This document shows, piece after piece, positions 11,100-23,100 of a DNA stretch of 64,000 nucleotides. The stretch comes from Hermatobates lingyangjiaoensis (taxonomy: Eukaryota > Arthropoda > Insecta > Hemiptera > Hermatobatidae): contig JAPFBL010000068.1 of NCBI GenBank assembly GCA_026182355.1, positions 10,019,001 to 10,083,000 on the forward strand, given 5' to 3'. The notes beneath the pieces are model-generated. The model had not been told where the DNA came from. It searched no databases and saw only the letters and a list, made by a program, of their open reading frames with translations. How positions within the stretch are numbered: position 1 is the stretch's first letter; every line of letters starts with the position of its first letter. The position numbers and the translations under genes are program-made.

Positions 11100-12990
11100 C
11101 AGAACTTGCCTCCAAAGAATGTCAGTGGTAGCTTGACAATAGCCTGACAATTGTACCGAAGATGTTAAGGTATGTCAGACCAGTTGAGGATCCAGTATGT
11201 AAGGTCAATGAACCATTTAACTAGATTAGGCAGTAGATAGATTTTGGTTAACGATTCATATGAAAACTCGATCCCAATACAATAAAATACTCAAATAGAG
11301 TATTGGACGGGAACTTAACTTTAGTTGCCTAGCCTACGAAATATTTAAGAAGTAATCAACAAAACCGAATCTGTAAAAGATAACATCTGCGATAATACAA
11401 ACTTTAAAAAGGTAAAAATAAAAGGCTAACGTGATAGCAACCAAAGCTGATACAGGCAACAAAATTTTTAAAAGTAAATTCGAATATATTAAAAAATAAC
11501 GAAGGGTTTGTTTATAGATAACTATGAGGAAGCAAAAACCGATCAGCGAAAAAATATCTGAACGAAATAAGAAGTATCATTAATAATTCCCCTAGACAGA
11601 TAAAATTGAACGAATCCTATCAACTTATTAACATGAATCAAAAAGCACAACAATTAAAATGGCAAATTAAACAAAGATAATAACGCAATTAGACCCGCAA
11701 TAAATTACAGTAACGCACCAGCTTATAAAATATCAAAAGAAATTACAAAAATATTAAAAGGTAAGGTCATGCTACCGACCACCTATAAGATCAGTCACAC
11801 GTACGGCTTAATTAATAAAGTAAAACGCTTTCCCATAAACGCACAAAAAAAAACTTGTATTGAAAATGTATACACATCGGTGTCCATGACAGAAACAATA
11901 AACACTATACGGGAAACAACCAATAGACAGTAGTACAGAAAAGCTAATAAAATTAACTAAAACAACCCTGAAAGAGAATTATTTTAGATTTAACAACGAC
12001 TCTATAAAGTAATTGATGAATTAGGGATCATACGTCCAACTTATGACGTACGCTCAGAAATCTTACTTCAAGAACTAAAAAAAGATTATGTAAAAGTTTA
12101 AAGTCAAAATTTAACGTTCTTTACTACTGCAGATATGTAGATGACTCCTTAATCGTCAATAACACTAGTAACGAAAATGTAATATATAATGAATTTCCTT
12201 ACCTCATTAAACAGCAAAATCAAGTTTACTCACGAAATAGAAGCAAATAACAAACTCAACTTCATAAACTTATTAATACAAAAAGGTAAGGATAAACTCA
12301 GTTTTCAAGTATACCGTAAATCAATTACCACAGCTATAACTAAACATAAATCCTCAAATATCCGCATTTAGATATATGATTGATAGACTATTAAACGTAC
12401 CTTGAATTTAACTAATTATAATAGGGAATTAAATACGATAAAAACAATAATAGCAGTTCAATCCCATAATTAACGAGCAGATAAGCGTCCTTAACTTACA
12501 TAGGCACATCTAGTGAAACCCTTTTAATCTTTAAAAACAGGTTTCAAAACTAACAATACTATAAATAAAATCATAACTAATACCATGGAAAATAAATACG
12601 AATATAATTAAATACAACTACTACCTATAATATTAAATAATAAAGTTAACTGCATAGGTTTTAATGATCTGGATAACAGGTGTAGATTACAGAAATCAGA
12701 AACCAAATCCACGAATCAGTTGCTCTTGAAGATGGCAACCAGAGGGAGGCGAAACCGATCGAGCTCCCCAGCCAATTTCTGAGATATAACTGTTAGTATC
12801 ACTACTAATTTTACTTATTTAGAAGGTCTACTTCTAAATAAGTAGAATGTAGGCTGCTTCTAATACGGAACTTCCCTTCAAAAGATTCTCAGTAAAAAAT
12901 ATTGGCTTATTACTGACGTTCCGGTATGTTAGGTAATCAACCATTTAACCAGATTCAGGTTCATATGAGAACTCGATCGCAATACAAAAA
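11100..12990 (+). mobile_element. Decayed Penelope-like retroelement with partial direct terminal repeats
   Basis: The coding remnant reads NYSNAPAYKISKEITKILKG, LPTTYKISHTYGLINKVK, then YCRYVDDSLIV, KIKFTHEIEANNKLNFINLL, FQVYRKSITTAIT and MIDRLLNVPLNL. This is the order of the Penelope-type reverse transcriptase, with its YVDD catalytic box intact at about 12133. Frameshifts and stops make it non-functional. Direct repeats flank it: the block ACCATTTAAC and a following ATATGA-AACTCGATC block occur near 11210-11280 and near 12935-12980, as expected for Penelope terminal repeats. A degenerate hammerhead-like motif follows the coding part at 12726-12754. Confidence 0.75.
11650..12480 (+). pseudogene. 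Penelope-type reverse transcriptase remnant
   Basis: Spans the finger/palm segment (NAPAYKISKEITKILKG) to the thumb-side segment (MIDRLLNVPLNL). The YVDD box is present, but several stops and frame changes separate the blocks. The endonuclease domain usual in such elements was not recognised. Confidence 0.7.
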
Positions 12991-13880
12991 TTCTTAGATA
13001 AAACAACAGAACCAACTGGGTCGTAAGATTCCTCACCCGACACCATAACTTTAATACATTCTCCTCTGTACGTATTTGACTCATTCAGCACCTGAAAAGT
13101 AAACATAAAAGGAATTTACCTAAGGTGATTATTAGATGAAACTATACCTCAATTGCTTGTACCCGGTCCGTTCAAACCATTTTCAGTAGTTTCATATAGA
13201 AGGCATATGAAACATGACCTTCAAAATTCCTGACAAACTGTTTCTTAGATAGAAGAAAAATACTACTACTCTTTAATAGTCGCTATATGCTCTTTCTTGA
13301 AGTTTTTATACTTTTTAAAGTTTTTTTTTGATATTTTGAATAGAAATCATTTTTAAACCTAATTAGAAATGATGTCATTTGTTTAATAATCAGGTGAATT
13401 AATATAGTCTGAAGTGCAGTTTTGCTAAAACAGTTTTATTAATATTGACCGAATATTATATTAACTGACAATATCATACTAAATAATTGTATGATTATTA
13501 ATGTAGTATTACAAGTCTGATGTTTATTTTAGTTTGTTACTTGAAAACCTCTATACAAATCTTAACATTTTAACTTTTAACATTTGGTTTTGATAGTCTT
13601 TTATCACTGAAGATTAAAAGGAAGTTCTAATATTTGAAGCACATTTTCGTGAGACTAGTAAAAACACAACTAAACAAGTTATTTAAATTCTCTCATTCAC
13701 TAACATGATTTCTCTAACTCTATTTCACGAATGGTCAAGTCTCTGAAATATGATCTGCGGTAAGTAATAAAAAAAAAAGAGTGTTCTAAAGACACTGAAA
13801 ACTGCCAATTTGATTTGTTCAACCAACATTCCCTCTTCAACTAAAGAAAATGTATGGGTAAAAAAAAATATATTATTCTC
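12991..13880. other. Intergenic region downstream of AGO2
   Basis: AT-rich. One short - strand block near 13025-13090 looks exon-like (see rejected items), but nothing here is supported as a gene. Confidence 0.4.
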
Positions 13881-13886
13881 TTTATT
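13881..13886 (-). terminator. Candidate AGO2 polyadenylation signal
   Basis: AATAAA on the - strand, about 210 nt past the AGO2 stop. It is the nearest canonical hexamer I noticed; the position of cleavage is inferred. Confidence 0.45.
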
Positions 13887-14094
13887 TAGTATATATATAT
13901 ATAGATAAAAAAAGTTGTATTCAATTGAAAATATTTTTGTTTACATGTTTCCATTGAAATACACAACTTGCTAAATTAAAATTTTAAATACCGCTTTGAA
14001 AAATTAAATTTCAGTACTAGAACAGAAACATTGAAAATCTTATTCACATGAAATCCGTAATTATTTAAAACCAAAATAAATATAACAATTTCGT

Positions 14095-14176
14095 TCATAT
14101 GTAGAACATCGGAAAACTTTTGCCCACCAATTTTTGCTTTTCTACGAAATCGTCATCCAACATTACATTTTGAGGC
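14095..14176 (-). CDS. AGO2: AGO2 coding exon 20 (carboxyl end)
   Basis: Acceptor ATTTCAG. Encodes [20 protein letters not shown] then SFPMFYI and TGA. The hydrophobic end PMFYI resembles other insect AGO2 ends. Confidence 0.92.
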
Positions 14177-17100
14177 CTGAAATAAATCCAATATATTAGA
14201 ACTGTATTCATAAAACTGACTTAAACAATATTGTAAAGTGACTCACCCTTGTAAATAAATTCTTATACGAAAACATGCCAGGTGAGCGTAGTACGTTGGA
14301 GCAGGGTAACACACTGATCTAGCGCATCGTGAAAATACGTGACATAAATAATAGGTGATTTGTTCTATATTATCTGTATCCAAATCCAAATCATCCCACA
14401 GGACATGATATTTTGTCGGTCGACTTGTACCCTGTAAAGAACAATTTTGAACTTAACACTTTCTTGCTACTTGTTAACAATTTATTAATGAACTTAAAAA
14501 GAACACAAAAGTAATGCTTTATATTGGGCTCCAATGAAGGCACAGGGTACCTTGTGTGTCCGACTCTATATTCAAGTCAACCCCATCTCCATGTCGTCGA
14601 ACCTGATAACTTTTTCTTATCGATAAAGGCTAACAGGGCTCTGACCCGATCCTAAGGTGTTAGGCGAACTACTGTGCCGAAGGGATGTATGGCACAGGAA
14701 GTGTATGGCTACAACGGAGCCCCTGGGATACCATGCACCCTCCCAGTAGTAATTAGTCTCCTCAGAGTATGGGGCTCTGTTCGGGTGACCTTCCTTTTGT
14801 TCTCCACATCTGGAAGAGTTGACTGATATCCCTACACTCGACATATTAAGTGTTATCCCTTTAATTGCATATTAAAGCAATGACGAGAATGGGTGCGCAG
14901 CACTTGTAGAAGAACCAATAATGTTTCTGGGGGGCCGTCAGAGTATAGTAAATAAGGTTGACATACCTTCCTTGGATATGATCTCTGATGGCATGGTCAC
15001 TCAAACTATACTGTATCGAAACTTTGATGTTGATATAAAGGGTAACACTCACAAAGAGCCATCAAGCGGATCCTGAAATAAATAGGTATCCTGGTATAGT
15101 GATGGCTCGGTTATGGAGGGACACAATGGCGCCGGATGCTTCCGAAAGTATCCTACATGTACTTTATCAATTCCGCTTGGTAGATCACCTAAGATCTTCT
15201 AAGCAGAGATACTTGCGATCCTTGCCTGTATATAGAAATGCAAGGAAGAAGGATTAAAGAATCGATGTATACAATCTGGTCAGATAGCCAGGCCACGTTG
15301 AAAACACTAGATGGAACACAAACTAATTCGAAGCTGGTGCTTCAATGTCGGGAAGGGCTAACTAGAAACTGTAATCCACATAGAGACTGTACTAAGCCAG
15401 GAGGCCCCAGACAGCAGAGTTTGCCTGGATACCGGACCATTTTGGAATCGAGGGAAATGAGGTGGCTGACAGAGCCGCAAAAGCAGCTACAGAAAATATT
15501 GTCAAAGAAATGATTGCATAATACCGGGGGACCATCGGAAAGCTGAGGTGCGAAGAGTCTGGCTGGAATACATTGCTGGGTCAGCAAGTAGCACAACTCA
15601 GCTTCGCAGAAGCTCACTAACTAATGTGAGAAGTTCACTCTACGTTACTCCCCAGACGACATGCAGTAGTGCAGAATAGACGGAATCGTTTACAGCAGGC
15701 TCAGTCATAGCATCCTTCTTACGGGGGAGACTAGACCATTTTGTAATCATTGTCATGTACGTTTAACTGTAGAGAACATTGTGGCGTGATGGAATGTATA
15801 TTACACCGGAAATATATGAAGAGTGTGGGAGTATCACAAGACCTAACATTAGCTCTAAGATAAGTCTAAATAACCATGAATAGTTATGTGAAGTTTTATA
15901 AAGAAGTTCAAGATATTCATGTAAATATGAGCTTTATGTGACATTAATTTTCACTGTACAGCGCTAATGTGCCCAAGGCTTATAAAATAAAATAAAAAAA
16001 AATACTGTCCTTTCTCTGAGTCAAGTTCGAACTGAACAAGAAATAACTGACAGGGATCTAAGACTTAGATTTTAGCTATAAAACATTGTAGACAGACAAA
16101 TCTGTTGTCCTCATTAACACTGAGTCTAACTTGAATAAACCATTATAAATGTTTATAGTATTTCAACTACAAAATTTATTTACTGATATAATCAGATAAT
16201 ATTTCTTAGTATCGATATTTCATACGTGGCCATTTTATCTTCTGTCCAATTCACATCATGATTCTCATTATTTTTATGCAAAAATAAGGTAATACTTTTT
16301 CACTTCTAATTACAGATTACTAGTGTTGTTTGAAACGGAATTTTCATGATTTCCCAATCTAACCTATGTATATATTTCATTAAAACATTTGCACAGAAAT
16401 GTTTAAAACCACAATCACCATGATATCTACTTTCTATACCTCGTCTAACCACCAAATTAAAAATAGATAACGTAAAACAGAAATGTATACAACGTAGTTA
16501 GCCTTCTAATATGGTTGATAGCCACATTATCCCAAACCATGTTTCTTATCACGCGGTTAGAGAAAGACTGTAGGAAAAAAGTAAGTAATAGTAATAGTAA
16601 TAATAATCCTCTTATGACGGATTATTTTCCCCGGACCTCATACACTGGATAAACTTCTATAAGTAAAATAAACATAGTACTGTAGTTCGAAGAATTGGAG
16701 AAATTTGTAATATGATAATTGCTTTCTAATTGTAGGCTTGAGAATTAATCAACACAATCCAAAATCCTCTGCGTGATAGAGCTGCAGCTTCAAACTATCG
16801 GTCTACCAGGGGCGCAGTATCACACATTTCAAATTGTTTATGAATCTTAGGAAGTAACTAAAAGAACGAAAAGCGTTGTTCAGGAGGAACGAGTAAGGTC
16901 AAAGCCTCATCAGTGAAGAGCTCCTCGTGAAACTAGGAGTTGTTGGAAACCAGATGTAGGGTAAGAAGATAACTATTGATAGAACCTATGGTCATGCACT
17001 GTCTCATTCTCTTAATTCCATAACCATCGTAATTCATGTTAAACAAAAGACCATTTGTCTGCTGCCATAAAAATTAGACTTTTGTCTAGTTACATTATAA

Positions 17101-20100
17101 AGGACCAACCTCTCATGAGAGAGTTTTAACTGAAACACAACGTTGAAATCATATCCGTAAAACAGATAAAGATAACCCCTTTGTCGTAATTGAAAAAGAA
17201 ATATACAAGAAAAGATTACGGCATCCCGGACAACGCAACGAAATTCAAGAAGATAAATCAAGGTCCGACGAAGTCACCAAAACTGACGTAAATAAGCTAA
17301 TAAGTACTGCCAGCAAAGGAAGAAAAAAAAAGATATTACATTCATTACCTGAATGCTAGCATGACTGTTGAGGAAAAAGTCCATTTCATATTTATGTGTG
17401 ATATCCGTGTCCACCACAGTTCCAGGATGAACATTCATATTCTTTCCACAGCCTTCATCTTTCATAGGAAAAAACCTTGTATTGTGCCGTTTTTGTACTA
17501 CAATGAATGTTACACCTGGTTTATAATCTTCACTCAAGGAGGAACAGGCTTGTCTTATTGCGGTCAGTTCAATTTGTATTACCTTAAAAATAATTAAGTT
17601 CCTTGAACACATTTTTTATAATAAATATATAATTAAAATTCACGAACTATTTTGGAGAAGCAAAGAGCCTCGTGTAATAGAACATTATCATGATTGATAA
17701 AATAGAATACTATGCGGTATTGAGAAGGAAGAAAGGAAAGAAAGATGTTTTAAAGACATAATAGTCAAAGAAAAGTTGAGCAAATCATGTTAAACAAAGG
17801 AATTCAAGAAGAAATAAGTAAAACATTATGACAGTTGCTTTTAAACTTGATAGAGATTAGAGATAACTATTATGTTCACAGTTCTTGATCTGTTAAATTT
17901 AATTCATGAAGATTCGTTATTTCTTACCAACGTGATAACTATTCTTTCATACTTGATTATTTTAACTTCTGTCAAATTTGAAGTATTATGGTCATTATTT
18001 ATATCTAAAAATAAGGCATTACTTTGTTCATCTCTAATTACAGAGTACTGGTGTTGTTTGACACGCAATTTTAATGATTGTATATGACCTGTATACTTTA
18101 TACCACCATAAATATAACAGTACGCCAATTATCTAGAAGAATTTTTGATTAACAAAGTAACTACCTTATTTCCATTAGGAAAAAAAAACTATATTAAGTC
18201 CATATTACTAGGAAATGGATCCAATGATTCATGTATAGTAGAACTATTATATTTGACATAAAACAGGTTTCTGTTACTGCATTGGAGAACGTATGTTTAG
18301 CACCCTTTAGAGCCTTACAAATATAAGGGGCGAGTTATTTTAATGAGTGAGTAGTAAAAGTAATGTCATTAATTTTATCTTTAATAAATTCAAGGAAGCA
18401 AACTCTTAACTCCCACAAAAACATGTGTGGGAAATCAGATATTTTAAGATCCCTGGGATGGCAGAATAAATGTGCACATAAGCAAATACATTGGTAGGTT
18501 TCCTAAATACAGTAAACCGTAATTTTTTAAGTAATCTATGGATAAGGAATGTATTATTCAGGAGGGAGGGATAAGGAACTATCCATAAGGATGAAATCCT
18601 CTTCCCTTTTCTGTTACAAATTAAAAAAACAATTTTAATAAAACAATGTTGTTAGTCTTTGATATTAGTTTACTTTTATTTTTAACTTTTTTTTGGTTTT
18701 TCTGTGGATAATGGCACAATATTATGAAGACTGAGGAGAGGGGGGGGGGGGGTCGAGAAATACTTTATTCTTCCTAAAGGGATGACATAGAAAATAATTG
18801 AGGTATCAGTTCTAAGTGACATGCAGGGGCCGCCCATGCCCCCCCACTTTTCAATTTTACATTTCACCTCAGAAGTAAAGAGGTTGATGATCATCTATAT
18901 GTATATATAATTAATTAACTGTAATAATATAAGAATAAACTGTACTTCCTGAAACTGCCCATCGCTGACACCGTCTCTGTAGTACAATATTTTCTTGGGT
19001 TTCGCCCCCCTATTCATTCTGTAATATTCTATAAGGTGTTGTCTCACCATGTCCTTCATTTTGAGTATCATCTCTTGTTTGCCTGTCTGTATGGACCATT
19101 CAGTCCTATATGCGCAAGCATTCAGATCATAGCTTCCCACAACCTTCAAAATAACGCTTAATAATTAATCAAGCATCATTACGATTAATGACTGCTACAC
19201 CATAATATTAACCACCTAACCATAATACTAACTGAATAAAATACATAGTTTTAATGTGCTGTAATTTTTTTTTTTGTTTACTGCAAGATGGTAGTAATGT
19301 TAATACAATTGTTCTCAGTTATTTGATTTGTTTACAACGTTCAACTTCGCCAAAACATAGAGTCAAATAGCACAGCATACTGAATGCTATATGTTTTATT
19401 ACAAAATAAAATATATGAACTTAAATCTTCCTTTTTGTTTACTAAATTTCATAAAAAGAATAGTTATCTCTTTAATTATTGACACTGTGAGGCTAAACAC
19501 AAGTCATCATTATAGGGAAAGCTCAAAAAACCATTTCAGTGAAACTAAAAAAATTATCAAAAAGTCACAGTAAATTTCATAAAATGTTTAAAATGCAAGT
19601 AAATAGCCAATATAACTGTGTTATTATTAACTCCCTTGACCTAAGAGGGTCTTAGATGTACAGGCATGTAATTGAAAAACAATTGCTCTGGCAAAATAAA
19701 AACAAAATAATTCTGACACAAAAAGCTTAAAGGTAGTAAAGTCTTTATATGATTTTCACTTAGAAATTGATATAAAAATAATATTTAAATCAAATATAGG
19801 GACAATATATTTATAGAATTAAAAGTTAGCAACATGATGTATGGAGGAAAATTAAATCTTAAGACACTTACATATTTAAAACTTTGATTATTGTAGTTAA
19901 CCAAACGCACAGGGTTGTTATAAGTATGTATCTTGGGAATGCTTGAATCATAAAAAAATAGGAGGAAATCAGGAAAATAATTTTGGTTTAATTTCGTAAT
20001 AGTGAGAATAAGTCACTGTTGAAGTAGAGAGGGTCGAATGTCAGACTCGACCAGTTACGAACAAATGGGTGCTTGAATATGTTCCGCCTTTGACCGATAG

Positions 20101-23100
20101 ATGCCATCTGTGTGAATGCGCTTTACAATGGTAATAGAAGTGTTTGGTGCAAAAGGTATTTATGCATGATCATTTATAAGAAAGGTATTTATGCTATTAT
20201 AAGACGTTAAGAATGGTTTCAGCTGTTTAAAAATAATGGATACGATGCGCAAAACAAAAACTGTTGTAGTGCACCATTTAAACATTTGATTATCTACTTT
20301 AATAAAAAGATTAAATAAAATGAATTTGATTTATTATTAATCAGACTGTTGCGCATGCTTCGAAAGACAAACGTCACAGAATACTTGAATCTTTCAAAGG
20401 CAGAATATTTATGTTTTTTTTACATCTGACAGTTACTGACAGAAAAATTAATATAATGAAAAAAAAATTAAATCTCCGTAAAAGCTGGTTCCCACATATT
20501 TTCAGGAAAAAGTCCACAATTGGTGGGAAGCAAAAGGTATGGTGTACTGTGAGCTCTCCACATGAAACCATAACAACTTTACAAACCAAACACGTCTGCT
20601 TGCTGTGCCCCATTGTCCAGCTTCAGCGACCAACCTATGAAGCCACATGGCTAAGATGCCAAAGGCAGGAGTTATAAAAGAGAAAAAAAATAGTCTGCTG
20701 TTTGAATCGAATATCAGAGAAAGAGCCCTGAATATACTAAGAGATATGACAAGGTCATTTTTAAACAAAAAAATATATTACTGTAACTTCTCCTATAGGA
20801 TGACATACCACAACCACCGAATTCATATTCATCCCACAACTACTACCTGTTTCGATCGTCACTGCATACCTTTCGAAGTAGCAGCTAATTTGTTAGGGAG
20901 ATATAGAAAACTTACTCTGTGGATAGTATGAAATTTTTTTTTACTAGAGATTAAATCTGTTACCCGGAAAATGGTAACATGTTTATAGCGAACGACGAGA
21001 TTACTTTGAATGATGCAATACCTATTCTTTTTTTATTATATAAGAATTAAAAAGTTCACAACATACAAGGGATATTAATTCAAATATCTATGACTTATCA
21101 ATAAGCTAAAATATTGGTGTGAATAAAATTACCAAATAATAAATAATTCTGAATACATTTAAAAATATTAAATAAAACACATAACGCGACAATAAGATTA
21201 AATACGTACAGCGGCTATGGAAGGACCTTCACTTCCGGGAGCCGGATGTGTTACATCTGCTCCAAGCACTAAAGCAGGCTCTTGAAAATATTTTATTCTG
21301 AAAAAAAATAACAGAATCATAAATAAATTACAAATCTTGTGAGCATGATTATAGTCAGATAAACATGACCTGGAGGTGTATCAACTCGATAGTTTAACTG
21401 CATACATACAGAAATGACTAAAAGTAATAGAAGTAGAAGCCCTAGAAATATTTAAATATAAAACTGACAATAAAGAAACTCCACTAGAAATATTTAAATA
21501 AATTAGAATGACCATTTAACAGAAGACTTACTTAGACCATTGACAGATGAACTAATAAAAATAAATCAACTGAACTGTAAAATAAAAACAACTTAATACA
21601 CTACAAACAAAACTGACATTACCCGCCAAATACAATTTTGTGATTTATTCCATTCAGTTTGGCGTTTAGCTTAAGAAGAATATTTGACACGGTGGCAGGA
21701 GAGGATAATTTCCTCACAGTTCCCTCCTTAATGCATTGTGTTAAGAGTCCAACATGTAACTCTGCAGCTTCCTTAACGAATCCTGAAATTATTACAACTG
21801 TTTATTATTTGTGGTTAGTTTACACATATCCTTAACAAATATAAACCTATACATATATCGCCACATAATATGGAAAAGGTTTTATCTTTAGCATGTTCAT
21901 TGTCAAAGAACAGAAGAAACGAATAAAGAAAGAAATTATTAAAGAAGTAGGAGAGAGGGTAAGAAAATGACAAAATATTAACAATTTATCTAAAATATTT
22001 ATTGTAACACTTCTTTTCCAATCATAATTATCTGTCATTTGTTAATAACATGACTTTCCAACCAAATTAGGGTGTTAAATTCCTTTGTAGTTGTTCATAC
22101 AGAATGGATTATCCTAATTCAGAACATATGATCAGGATATTTCTTCAAATCGACCTTAGAGCAATTTCTCTATAGTCAAACATATGAAACTCAATGAATC
22201 TCCTTGAATTTAGAAAAAATAATTAAATTTGGGGTAAAAGCTTAATTTTACTTCAAAAACAGTGGAGCAAACTTTCACAAATGTCTATATTACTTTCACA
22301 TAAACCTTAGATTAAACTGATCATATGATTAATTCGAAGTTGACACAATCAGTGTAGCATCAAAATAGATCTCACCACCTTAAATTAAAAAAAAAAAATG
22401 CAGTCGTAATAAACACACGAGTGATTTCACAACCAATAGTTGGAAAAGCAATACTAAAAATACATCCTCTACAAGTTGTTTCAGTAAGATTAACATGTCA
22501 GGAGGTAAAAATATTTGCAGGATAATTTAGGTGCCATTTATTAAAAAAATATTTATGTAAATGTAATTGTCAAGAACCTGTAACTTGACAATTACCTCAA
22601 TTTCTGATTAACGTAAAGTAAACAAACATAGTTAGGTGAAACTTGACATTCCGAGGACCATGCTCTACGAATATTTCCGTATAAGGTTTAGAATACCTGG
22701 CATCACTTTGCCAGCAAAACTTATCTTTAATCCACAATCTAATAATTAACATTAACTTTAAAAATAAAAATAATAAACTCAACTTCTAACTATATTATTT
22801 GCAGCCTCAGCAGGTTGACTTCTTAATCAATGATCTCCCAATATTTTATAGTATAAGATATTTCATAGTTGCATAAAATGGCCTACAATGTTTACTTGGA
22901 GAATGCTTTTTACATTAGAACATTACTATTTCTATTGTTTAATTTCACTTCAGAGTACAATGTTTTAGAACTATTAATATTACATCAATTTTTTCCTTAG
23001 AACTTCGCAAACTTTTTTTGCTACCCGGGAGGGTCATATGTCCCCACCCACCCAGCCCCCTCCAACCAGATATTCATTAATAGGTTTATATATAATTTAA

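Larger units (their letters stand above)
14432..17348 (-). other. AGO2 intron 18
   Basis: Holds a LINE 3' end (about 14540-16000, opposite strand to AGO2) and repeat B (16120-16400). From 16400 to 17340 no feature is recognised. Confidence 0.8.

Noticed and set aside
13025..13090. Exon-like block on the - strand: TTTTCAG acceptor, open frame VLNESNTYRGECIKVMVS, donor GTGAGG
   Set aside because: The encoded residues match no family I know, no second exon was found, and it lies beyond the AGO2 stop. It is probably chance, though an alternative 3' exon cannot be excluded.
18738..18752. Long G run (also near 8320 and 62360)
   Set aside because: Homopolymer runs without flanking structure. A quadruplex is possible in principle, but nothing else supports a function.
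20374..20931. Overlapping ORFs of 79-94 residues on both strands in AGO2 intron 16
   Set aside because: No domain recognised in any frame. They may belong to an unidentified old element but cannot be supported as a gene.
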